From: Methanobacteriota archaeon
GTDB taxonomy: Archaea > Halobacteriota > Methanocellia > Methanocellales > Methanocellaceae
Length of the DNA: 5,953 nt
Assembly (NCBI GenBank): GCA_023436075.1
Contig: JAEZKS010000069.1
Location: 1-5,953 of the forward strand
Reading direction: 5' to 3'
Made by a program: the position numbers and the translations under genes. Each line of letters starts with the position of its first letter. Position 1 is the stretch's first letter. The notes beneath the pieces were generated by a model. The model searched no databases and had not been told where the DNA came from. It worked only from the letters and a program-made list of their open reading frames with translations. Shown here in pieces: positions 1 to 5,659 of the stretch.

Positions 1-1282
1 GACTAAACGCGCCGAACTGGCGGCTGAGCTATCCCGGATCAGTACGGACGGCGAACTGGCGCTGGGCGTGGATGCAGAGATCGACCGGCTGAAGAACGTC
101 CTGACCAAATTCAACGTCACGCTGCAGGCCATCCTGAAAAAGGCGAACGTGGACCTGCAGGAGCGCATGGAGAAGAACACGGTCACGCTCAAGGGCTCGC
201 AATTGCTGGGCATGTTCGGCACCGGCCAGGATGCCGGCCTGAAGAACATGCTGGAAAAAGAGGTCTCGAAGGCATATGCAGAGGTCGTCGCTGCGGCGAA
301 GGAGAGCCTGAAGAACGAGCTGTCCCTGAAACCGTTCGAGATGCAGCACGTCGACGTGATGTTCAATGACGAGATCGTCTACCCCATCGAGATCAACCAC
401 CGTGGCGTGGAAGGGTTCCGTAACGCAGTGAACCGGGCCCTGACCGGCCGCGCGCTGGAGATGAAGCGGGCGAGCGCGAAGAAGCTGGCGAAGTACGAGC
501 CAGCCTGCAAGGACATCATTCGCGATACACTCGACTTTGACATGTACTACGCCATCGGGCTGTTCGCGGCCGACCACGCCTTACGGATGCCGAAGCTTGC
601 TAAGACGGGCATCAACATCACCGGCGGCCGGAATATCTTCCTGCAGAATAAAGCCGAGCCCGTCTCTTATTGTATAGGTGTCAAAAACAAAGAGACGAAA
701 GGCGAGCGTATAGTCCTGCTGAGCGGCGTCAACTCCGGCGGCAAAACCACTATGCTCGACATGCTGGCCCAGATTTCCATACTCGCGCACATGGGCTTTC
801 CCGTGCCGGCAGAAGCGGCTGACGTTGGCATGATCGAGGCACTGCTCTACTTCAGCAAGTCGAAAGGCACGCTGACAGCAGGAGCGTTCGAGACCACGAT
901 CAAGGACTTCTCTCGCGTCATTTCACCGTCCGCCAAGCTCGTGCTCGTGGATGAGCTGGAGTCGATCACCGAGCCGGGCGCGTCTGCTCGTATCATAGCA
1001 GGCATCTTAGAGACGCTGTACGAGAACAACGGCAGCCAGGCAGTGTTCGTCAGCCACCTTGCCGAGCAGATCATGGCCAACACGAAATGCCCAATCCGGG
1101 TAGACGGCATCGAGGCGAAGGGCCTGGACGCGAACCTCAACCTGATCGTCGACCGCACGCCTCGCTACAACTATCTCGCGAAGAGCACACCCGAGCTGAT
1201 CGTCGAAAGGCTGACCAGGTCTTCGTCCGGCGACCAGAAAGAGTTCTACGGCAGGCTGCTGGCGAAGTTCAAGGGTAAATGA
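1..1282 (+). CDS. MutS-related DNA repair-type ATPase, C-terminal part (5' partial)
   Basis: The frame is open from base 2 to the TGA at 1280-1282, giving 426 visible residues. A GTG at 68 is an internal valine, because the frame runs on upstream. The C-terminal MutS-type ABC ATPase is clear: Walker A GVNSGGKTT (725-751, residues 242-250), the helical signature region TLTAGAFETTIKDF (from 869), Walker B LVLVDELE (from 938, Asp at residue 317), and a switch histidine in VFVSHL (His codon 1055-1057). Ahead of it lie charged helices and a lever-like segment with EINHRGVEGF. In this superfamily, ATP-driven dimers bind branched or mismatched DNA. Walker A differs from the GPNMGGKST of classical MutS, and Walker B reads DELESITEPG rather than DELGRGT. 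I associate this pattern with archaeal MutS-like proteins (MutS5/MutS2-like group) rather than true MutS. The N-terminal domains are outside the window, so the subfamily is not settled. The methyltransferase gene follows after 32 bases. Confidence 0.88.
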   Translation, partial: TKRAELAAELSRISTDGELALGVDAEIDRLKNVLTKFNVTLQAILKKANVDLQERMEKNTVTLKGSQLLGMFGTGQDAGLKNMLEKEVSKAYAEVVAAAKESLKNELSLKPFEMQHVDVMFNDEIVYPIEINHRGVEGFRNAVNRALTGRALEMKRASAKKLAKYEPACKDIIRDTLDFDMYYAIGLFAADHALRMPKLAKTGINITGGRNIFLQNKAEPVSYCIGVKNKETKGERIVLLSGVNSGGKTTMLDMLAQISILAHMGFPVPAEAADVGMIEALLYFSKSKGTLTAGAFETTIKDFSRVISPSAKLVLVDELESITEPGASARIIAGILETLYENNGSQAVFVSHLAEQIMANTKCPIRVDGIEAKGLDANLNLIVDRTPRYNYLAKSTPELIVERLTRSSSGDQKEFYGRLLAKFKGK

Positions 1283-1303
1283 TTAATCCTGAAGCGTCAT
1301 AGT

Positions 1304-1310
1304 AGGTAAT
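1304..1310 (+). promoter_or_regulatory. Ribosome binding site of the methyltransferase gene
   Basis: AGGTAAT matches the archaeal anti-SD complement AGGTGAT at six of seven positions and lies just upstream of the ATG at 1315. It supports that start; a second ATG follows immediately at 1318. Confidence 0.5.
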
Positions 1311-1314
1311 CACT

Positions 1315-2028
1315 ATGATGACTTTCGGGAAAAACCATTACGATACGTCTTTTGTCCAGGAAAACATGATGGGCCCGAACGCCATGCGAATGGCCGCAGA
1401 GCTGGCGCAGTCGTTGAAACTTGAAAAGGGCATGAGAGTCCTCGACCTGGGCTGTGGGAAAGGACTGACCTCGATATTCCTCGCGAAGGAATATGGAGTG
1501 ACCGTCTTTGCCACCGACCTCTGGATTAGCGCGACGGAGAATTACGAGCGGTTCAAGGCGATGGGCCTGGGAGACAAAATCATCCCGGTACATGCCGAAG
1601 CCCACGACCTGCCGTACGCGCAGGAATATTTCGACGTTGCCATCTCCATAGACGCGTATCACTACTTCGGTATTGAGCCCGACTACCTGGAGAAGCACTT
1701 TGCTCCGCTGGTCAAAAAGGGCGGACAGATAGCGGTTGCAGTGCCCGGGATTAAAAAAGAGTTCGCCGCAGGTGTCCCCGCCGGGCTGGCGCCTTACTGG
1801 ATCGAGGAGGTAAGTAACACGATCCGCTCGCGCGGGTGGTGGCAGGATTTATGGAAAACATCTGCAGCGATCAGCCTCAAAGAATGCAAAGAGATGAAAT
1901 GTTTCAAAGAAGCATGGCAGGACTGGCTGACGTGTGACAACGACTTTGCCAGGAAAGACATCGGAATGATGGACGCCGGCGGCTGGGAACATTTCAACCT
2001 GGTCTCGATGGTAGCCACGAGGACATAA
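1315..2028 (+). CDS. Class I SAM-dependent methyltransferase, substrate unknown
   Basis: The 237-residue soluble protein has a Rossmann-fold methyltransferase core. Motif I is VLDLGCGKG (residues 42-50), and the acidic residue ending strand 2 that normally holds the SAM ribose is D68 in FATDLW. A motif II/III-like stretch is HAEAHDLP (93-100), and strand 4 is FDVAISIDAYHYFG (106-119). The N-terminal FGKNHYDTSFVQENMMGPN segment and the Trp-rich C-terminal half (about 160-210, with RGWWQDLW and EAWQDWL) probably form the substrate cap. The family resembles UbiE or cyclopropane-fatty-acid-synthase-like small-molecule methyltransferases, but no residue identifies the acceptor. The start at 1315 fits the SD at 1304-1310. 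No TATA-like element is visible in the 32-base gap after the MutS-like gene, so the two are probably co-transcribed. A hairpin plus T-run follows about 55 bases after the stop. Confidence 0.88.
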   Translation: MMTFGKNHYDTSFVQENMMGPNAMRMAAELAQSLKLEKGMRVLDLGCGKGLTSIFLAKEYGVTVFATDLWISATENYERFKAMGLGDKIIPVHAEAHDLPYAQEYFDVAISIDAYHYFGIEPDYLEKHFAPLVKKGGQIAVAVPGIKKEFAAGVPAGLAPYWIEEVSNTIRSRGWWQDLWKTSAAISLKECKEMKCFKEAWQDWLTCDNDFARKDIGMMDAGGWEHFNLVSMVATRT

Positions 2029-2081
2029 GGTCAATAAAATCATCGACAGAAGGCAGCGCCGCCTCGCGCGCACGCGAAGAC

Positions 2082-2118
2082 CCGGGGCAATTTGGCGGCG
2101 ATTGCCCCGGCTATTTTT
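2082..2118 (+). terminator. Hairpin plus T-run terminator after the methyltransferase gene
   Basis: CCGGGGCAAT (2082-2091) and ATTGCCCCGG (2101-2110) form a perfect 10-bp stem with a 9-base loop, followed by CTATTTTT with five T's at 2114-2118. The T-run lies on the plus-strand side only, so the signal is oriented for the MutS-like/methyltransferase unit. Archaeal termination depends mainly on the T-run; the hairpin may instead protect the 3' end or slow the converging transcript. Confidence 0.6.
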
Positions 2119-2136
2119 CATCTGATTATAGCACAG

Positions 2137-2199
2137 GGAGCTACAGGAGTCTAAGGAGAACGAGTTTAACAAGGAGTTCAAGGAGCTAAGAGAGCAGTT
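2137..2199. repeat. Degenerate 9-base periodic repeat (GGAGnnnAA)
   Basis: GGAG begins at 2137, 2146, 2155, 2173 and 2182, all multiples of nine apart. The skipped unit at 2164 keeps only GTTTAACAA, and 2191 has AGAG in phase. The tract covers seven units of consensus GGAGnnnAA. Both strands lack a credible gene here: the plus frames contain stops, and the minus frame through the tract also runs through the terminator and the 3' end of the methyltransferase gene. A period of three codons would read Lys-Glu-Phe-like on the plus strand or Leu-Asn-Ser-like on the minus strand, so it could be a decayed coding repeat or a dispersed intergenic element. Confidence 0.55.
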
Positions 2200-2320
2200 T
2201 ACCGTGAAAGACTTTAGATTATGAGATACCAGGGGCCCGGCTTTCCTGGAGATGCCTGTACACGGTAGCCGCACCGGACCCTGACTTTTTTCGCGCGCGA
2301 GGCCGCCCCCAGCCACGTCC
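2200..2320. other. Rest of the convergent intergenic region, possible structured RNA
   Basis: No gene is supported here. GGGCCCGG (2233-2240) can pair with CCGGACCC (2274-2281) with one mismatch, followed by TGAC and six T's (2286-2291); CGGCT (2238-2242) could alternatively pair with AGCCG (2268-2272). This could be a second plus-strand terminator or the 3' end of a small RNA. No comparable T-run is seen on the minus strand between 2320 and 2119 for the converging unit. Confidence 0.25.
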
Positions 2321-2800
2321 TCATAAGAACTTAATCAGCACCTTTTTCCGGTATTCCTCGTATTCCCCGCCGAACTTCTCCCGCAGCGCATCGTCCTCTT
2401 CGTGGATGAACACGCGCTGGGCGGCGTACATGACGAACGACGTCAGCAGGATCGGCCACCAGTTGAGCACCAGCGAGATGCCCGGGATGACGAAGACGAT
2501 CCAGCTTCCGTAGACGGGGTTCAGCATGACCGCGAAGGGTCCGCGGGTCTCCAGCCGGCCCCGGAACCAGGCGATCAGGAACATCCCGACCGAGAGGAGC
2601 CAGAACGGTACTCCTGCTATGAGGAACAATGCACCGAGCGCCAGCGTCCAGTCCGCAGGCACTACCGGGTAATTGAAGGCAGGATTGTACGCGTAGCTTA
2701 TCCACGCCATTATGGCGAACGTTACGAACAGCGGCGCCATGATTTTAGGTCCGGCGCCTTCTATTTTCATCCTTTTTGCAGTCTTGACTTTCTGATTCAT
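2321..2800 (-). CDS. Integral-membrane methyltransferase, ICMT/PEMT-like family
   Basis: The 159-residue protein has three to four hydrophobic segments (about 19-38, 52-79, 98-112, 113-127), the usual size and layout of the small isoprenylcysteine carboxyl methyltransferase/phospholipid methyltransferase superfamily. The C-terminal SAM-binding signature is recognisable: TRGPFAVMLNPVYGSW (85-100), then VFIHEEDDALREKFG (130-144) and EYEEYRKKV (147-155). The family methylates lipid-like or isoprenylated acceptors at the membrane. Prokaryotic members mostly have unknown substrates, so no specific reaction is claimed. The usual RHPxYxG core reads LNPVYGS here, so the Arg-His pair is replaced by Leu-Asn while Pro and Tyr are kept. 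The ATG begins directly after the MFS stop codon, with GGAGG eight bases upstream inside the MFS gene, so translation is coupled to the exporter. It is the last gene of the minus-strand run. Confidence 0.8.
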   Translation of the reverse strand: MNQKVKTAKRMKIEGAGPKIMAPLFVTFAIMAWISYAYNPAFNYPVVPADWTLALGALFLIAGVPFWLLSVGMFLIAWFRGRLETRGPFAVMLNPVYGSWIVFVIPGISLVLNWWPILLTSFVMYAAQRVFIHEEDDALREKFGGEYEEYRKKVLIKFL

Positions 2801-4066
2801 TTACATGTCCTCCGCTGCAGGAGTCGCCAGCGTATTCTTATTCCCGGCGTCAGGAGCCCGGAAGTGTACTAGGGCCATGCTGATGAGCGCCATGGCAGCC
2901 GATCCCAGGTATGGCAGGAACATGCTTATCACGTAGGCGAAGCCCCCTATCGATGGCCCCAGCACCCTGCCTATGCTGTTGAACGAGCCGAGCAAACCTA
3001 ATACGGCGCCCTGGTGATCCTCCGGGGACCTCTTCGACACCAGGGTATTGATCGCAGGATTAAGCAGGCTGCTGCCCAGCGAGATCAGGCAGGTGACGAG
3101 CACCAGCGATGCAAGGTCCACTGCTATGACCATGAGAGCCATACCTGCGCACAGGACTCCGAACCCGAAGACGAGCGTCTTTTCCTCGCCGTACTTCTGC
3201 ATGATCCCGCCCACGGCAAGCTGGCTTACGACGGCGATCACTCCCATGGCAGTGAACATGACGCCGAGCACGTTAGGTCCCGTAAGCGTTATCTGGCTGC
3301 TCAGGAACGGCATCCCTGACGGCTGTTCTGACATGCCGAACCTGTCCGATATGAAGTAAACGGAGGTCGTGTCGATGCAGGCCATTGCAAAGGTGGCGAA
3401 GAGCATGAGGAAGAAGAACATGCCAAGAGGCGTCCTTAACGTCGACAGCATAGGCAGCTTCTTTTCTACGCCGGCCACCCTGCGGTCATGCCGGAGAGAC
3501 TCCGGGAGGAACAGGAACCCGGCAACGGCCGTTACCAGGCCCAGCGCGGCAGACGCGAAGAATGGTACGGTCATGCCCCAGGTCGCCAATACGCTGGAGA
3601 TCGCTGGCCCTATGATGATTCCGAGCCCGGAAGCCGCGCCTGCGTAGCCCATGAGCATGCCCCGTTCTTCGTGAGTCGTAATGTCCGCTATGTATGCGAG
3701 CACGGCAGGCCATATGCCAGCGGTTAATATACCGCCTATGATTAGCGCGACGAAAAGCATCCAGAGCTGCGTCGAGAATCCGACCATGGCGAATGATAGA
3801 GCGAATCCCAGCAAGCCGATGATCAACACTGGCTTGCGGCCAATGCTGTCTGATATCCGGCCCCAGACTGGAGCAGCCAGGAACTGCATGGCCGACATCG
3901 AGGCCATGAGCAAACCCAGCTCGAATGCTCCGGCGCCCATGCCTTTAGTATAATATCCCATGACAGGTATGATAATGCCGAAGCCCAGCGTGAATATGAA
4001 CATCGAAGTCATGAGCACGGTCATCTGTTTTCCTTTGACCTGCACGTTAGCTAACATTTTCATCAT
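2801..4066 (-). CDS. Major facilitator superfamily transporter, DHA1-like drug exporter type
   Basis: The 421-residue protein has the length and alternating hydrophobic pattern of a 12-helix MFS carrier. Motif A between helices 2 and 3 is GRISDSIGRKP (69-79), with a weaker second-half copy GGIMQKYGEEK (286-296). Motif C, typical of proton-driven exporters, is visible in helix 5 as GLGIIIGPAIS (147-157), with a helix 11 counterpart SIGRVLGPSIGG (364-375). A charged loop at about 192-206 separates the halves. This points to an H+-coupled antiporter of the TetA/multidrug type in the cell membrane; the substrate cannot be read from the sequence. Three ATGs compete for the start: 4066, 4063 and 4057. 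The one at 4057 has GAGATGAT, a 7/8 match to the SD GAGGTGAT, at suitable spacing, so the true protein may be three residues shorter. The next gene starts on the base after its TAA. Confidence 0.93.
   Translation of the reverse strand: MMKMLANVQVKGKQMTVLMTSMFIFTLGFGIIIPVMGYYTKGMGAGAFELGLLMASMSAMQFLAAPVWGRISDSIGRKPVLIIGLLGFALSFAMVGFSTQLWMLFVALIIGGILTAGIWPAVLAYIADITTHEERGMLMGYAGAASGLGIIIGPAISSVLATWGMTVPFFASAALGLVTAVAGFLFLPESLRHDRRVAGVEKKLPMLSTLRTPLGMFFFLMLFATFAMACIDTTSVYFISDRFGMSEQPSGMPFLSSQITLTGPNVLGVMFTAMGVIAVVSQLAVGGIMQKYGEEKTLVFGFGVLCAGMALMVIAVDLASLVLVTCLISLGSSLLNPAINTLVSKRSPEDHQGAVLGLLGSFNSIGRVLGPSIGGFAYVISMFLPYLGSAAMALISMALVHFRAPDAGNKNTLATPAAEDM
2809..2813 (-). promoter_or_regulatory. Ribosome binding site of the ICMT-like gene, inside the MFS gene
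   Basis: On the minus strand GGAGG lies eight bases before the ATG at 2800 and within the last codons of the MFS gene. It is the strongest SD in the window and fixes this start, favouring coupled translation. Confidence 0.75.
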
Positions 4067-4068
4067 CT
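4061..4068 (-). promoter_or_regulatory. Candidate ribosome binding site favouring the MFS start at 4057
   Basis: On the minus strand GAGATGAT resembles the archaeal SD GAGGTGAT and is followed by GAAA and the ATG at 4057. It overlaps the two upstream ATGs at 4066 and 4063, which themselves have only a weak purine-rich stretch (GAAAGAG) ahead of them. Confidence 0.4.
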
Positions 4069-4090
4069 CTTTCTGAATTTTTACACAGTA

Positions 4091-4130
4091 CGGCTGACAG
4101 GAGTCGAGCCGCTTGCGAGAATCGACAGCC
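4091..4130. promoter_or_regulatory. Inverted repeats in the MFS leader (possible operator or RNA hairpin)
   Basis: GTCGA (4103-4107) pairs with TCGAC (4122-4126), and GGCT (4092-4095) pairs with AGCC (4127-4130) outside it, leaving unpaired bases on one side only. A competing stem is CGGCT (4091-4095) with AGCCG (4107-4111). The element lies between the putative TATA box and the MFS start codon, where a repressor site or a leader-RNA switch would be placed. The stems are short, so this is suggestive only. Confidence 0.3.
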
Positions 4131-4162
4131 TTTAGAGGTGTCTCTTGATCCTTTTGTTATTC

Positions 4163-4170
4163 TATTTAAG
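4163..4170 (-). promoter_or_regulatory. Possible archaeal TATA box for the MFS/ICMT-like pair
   Basis: On the minus strand CTTAAATA, in an otherwise AT-rich stretch (4151-4172), resembles an archaeal TATA box. Initiation about 25 bases downstream would fall near 4140 and give a leader of roughly 75-85 bases. No clear purine-rich BRE precedes it. The 149-base gap here is the largest in the minus-strand run, which favours a promoter. Confidence 0.35.
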
Positions 4171-4215
4171 GTATTGCCGGGAGACTCTCTGTCATGGATA
4201 CATATTCAGGCGGGT

Positions 4216-5001
4216 TCATCGAAGAAGGACGTCCGTCAGTTTCACTTCCGGGTGATGATAGCGTTGACCGTTTCCACCCTGACGGATCGCTCCTTTCGGG
4301 CACCACTGGTAACAGGTGCCGCATGCCTCGCAATCGTGGTGCCATGATGGCCTGCCATCGACGATCGTGATGTTGCCCCTGGGACAAACACGGGCACACG
4401 TGCCACAGTGACCGCACTTATCATCGACCTTGTAATTTTTATCCATTGTTTTTGCCATGGTTGCGAACGACCCGTGGAACATCCCGCCCAGGACGTTTGC
4501 CGGCAGAGAGCTGCGCTCTGGCTTGTGCTTCTGCCGGTTCTTCACGGTCTCGATGATCCCTGAAAGTCGCTCCGTCGCGGTACCGGGCTTTATCCAGTTG
4601 AGACCTCTAACTACTTTTATGAAGGCCGGATCACTGGCAGAGCCTCCTCGGCCGTCCGTCACGGCAAAGCCCGCGTCCAGGTCGGCGCCGTTTTTACGGA
4701 GCAGTTTTTGCAGCCGCGGCAGGGTATCGGCAGGCGTCCCGCCGCAGGTGGCCACCGCAAAGACGTACTGGTCCGGGGTAAGCTTCAGGCCTTTGGCGAA
4801 ATCCGCTACCATCCGCGGCATGCCCCAGGCGTAGACCGGAAAGACAAGACCGACTGTCGGCGCATCAGCGTTGACATGACGTTTTATCGCATCAGGTATG
4901 GCAACCAGATCGGCCTCACCGAGCCCGGCAGCGATATAGCGGGCTACGTACAGGGAATTGCCGGATGCAGTGAAATAAAAAATTTTGCAGGGCATGTTCA
5001 T
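4216..5001 (-). CDS. EFR1-family protein: flavodoxin domain fused to 2x[4Fe-4S] ferredoxin
   Basis: The 261-residue protein joins an N-terminal flavodoxin-like domain to a bacterial-type ferredoxin domain. The FMN phosphate loop is FTASGNS (10-16), and a second flavin-side loop is FPVYAWGMPRM (54-64). The first Fe-S ligand set is C196, C199, C202, C206-Pro in CGHCGTCARVCP, and the second is C224, C227, C230, C234-Pro in CEACGTCYQWCP. All eight cysteines are present, so both clusters should form. Such proteins are soluble electron carriers or small reductases passing electrons between low-potential Fe-S donors and flavin. The linker (about 135-190) is basic. An ATG two codons in (4995) has GGTGGT six bases before it, whereas that site abuts the ATG at 5001, so 4995 is the more likely start (MPCKIFYFTASG). 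The anchored flavodoxin gene ends 34 bases upstream and is probably co-transcribed. Confidence 0.9.
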   Translation of the reverse strand: MNMPCKIFYFTASGNSLYVARYIAAGLGEADLVAIPDAIKRHVNADAPTVGLVFPVYAWGMPRMVADFAKGLKLTPDQYVFAVATCGGTPADTLPRLQKLLRKNGADLDAGFAVTDGRGGSASDPAFIKVVRGLNWIKPGTATERLSGIIETVKNRQKHKPERSSLPANVLGGMFHGSFATMAKTMDKNYKVDDKCGHCGTCARVCPRGNITIVDGRPSWHHDCEACGTCYQWCPKGAIRQGGNGQRYHHPEVKLTDVLLR

Positions 5002-5007
5002 ACCACC
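5002..5007 (-). promoter_or_regulatory. Candidate ribosome binding site deciding the EFR1-type start
   Basis: On the minus strand GGTGGT sits directly against the ATG at 5001, too close to serve it, but six bases before the in-frame ATG at 4995. It therefore argues for the shorter protein. Confidence 0.4.
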
Positions 5008-5035
5008 ATCTGACGTATCGTGTTTATCCTTCAGG

Positions 5036-5602
5036 TTACAGCACCGCGGATACGAATCCGGAGCAGTCTGCGTTGAATGAATCGCCCGAGCGGAGCGTTT
5101 TCGCGACAGCCGTCTTGTTCAGAGAGCTGATGCCAGCGACCGCTGTGACCTGCTTTCCGAGCGATGCGATGTCTTCGTCATGGAACTGGTCTGATCCAGT
5201 CGTCCCGAATACGCCTATCTCCACATCCTTTTCCGGCTTTAGCCCGTTCAGGTACCCGTCGACTGAGTTGCTCACTCTTCCGAAGTACATCGGCCCGCCG
5301 GCGATGATCACGTCATAGCCGGAGATGTTAGCCGCTTCCGAGCTCTTTACTCCTGCAAGAGTAACCGTATATCCTTTTGACTGAAGGTCTTCGGCGATTA
5401 GTTCTGCCGCTTTCTTAGCTTCCCCCGATAACCCGGGATTATAGGCGACCAGCGCCTTGCCGACGGATGTTCCGTTTGAGCTCAGGGTTTTGCTTCCCGG
5501 AGCCGTGTAGCTCATTATGTCCCCGCAGAAAAGTACCCCTGCGGCAATTAACGCCAGCACGATTATGCCGATTATAATTCCTGCGATTACTATCAAGTTC
5601 AT
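5036..5602 (-). CDS. Membrane-anchored flavodoxin-like protein
   Basis: The 188-residue protein starts with a long hydrophobic segment (3-25), which should be an uncleaved membrane anchor. C26 follows Phe rather than Gly/Ala/Ser, so it is not a convincing lipobox. A short linker with SYTAPGSKTL leads to a flavodoxin-like domain (about 49-186): strand 1 KALVAYNPG, helix 1 from 60, strand 3 YDVIIAGGPMYFGRVS (96-111) with the flavin-side loop, and strand 4 EIGVFGTTG (128-136). The normal phosphate loop T/S-x-T-G-x-T reads NPGLSGEAKK (55-64), keeping the Ser-Gly but not the usual pattern. FMN binding is therefore likely but unproven. Membrane topology is unclear, since few charges flank the anchor. 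AAGGAGAAG with GGAG at 5611-5614 gives a strong SD eight bases from this ATG. It lies 57 bases after the TetR-type gene and 34 before the EFR1-type gene, consistent with one operon. Confidence 0.82.
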   Translation of the reverse strand: MNLIVIAGIIIGIIVLALIAAGVLFCGDIMSYTAPGSKTLSSNGTSVGKALVAYNPGLSGEAKKAAELIAEDLQSKGYTVTLAGVKSSEAANISGYDVIIAGGPMYFGRVSNSVDGYLNGLKPEKDVEIGVFGTTGSDQFHDEDIASLGKQVTAVAGISSLNKTAVAKTLRSGDSFNADCSGFVSAVL

Positions 5603-5610
5603 TTTAACTT

Positions 5611-5614
5611 CTCC
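5611..5614 (-). promoter_or_regulatory. Ribosome binding site of the anchored flavodoxin gene
   Basis: On the minus strand GGAG within AAGGAGAAG lies eight bases before the ATG at 5602, fixing that start. Confidence 0.7.
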
Positions 5615-5659
5615 TTTTCAGTTCCATGTCTTCATCAGATTTTTTTCAGTTTCATTTTT

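Noticed and set aside
68..1282. GTG at 68 as the start of the MutS-like gene
   Set aside because: The same frame is open upstream to the window edge and encodes plausible helical sequence, so the GTG is an internal valine of a truncated gene.
2058..2306. Long-range inverted repeat GCCGCCTCGCGCGC / GCGCGCGAGGCCGC flanking the intergenic region
   Set aside because: Thirteen of fourteen bases pair (2058-2071 with 2293-2306), but both arms are simple GC alternations that arise easily by chance, there are no flanking target duplications, and no mobile gene lies between them.
1849..2316. Minus-strand frame of 155 codons across the convergent region
   Set aside because: It overlaps the methyltransferase 3' end in antisense, passes through the terminator hairpin and the periodic repeat, and shows no domain or SD.
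2402..3953. Several plus-strand frames opposite the ICMT-like and MFS genes
   Set aside because: They are antisense shadows of well-supported membrane-protein genes, with low-complexity compositions and no recognisable motifs.
4138..4347. Plus-strand frame of 69 codons over the MFS leader and EFR1-type 3' end
   Set aside because: No SD or family signature, and most of it is antisense to the Fe-S domain coding region.
5520..5602. Lipoprotein signal at the start of the anchored flavodoxin
   Set aside because: C26 is preceded by Leu-Phe, not by the small residue that a lipobox needs at position -1.
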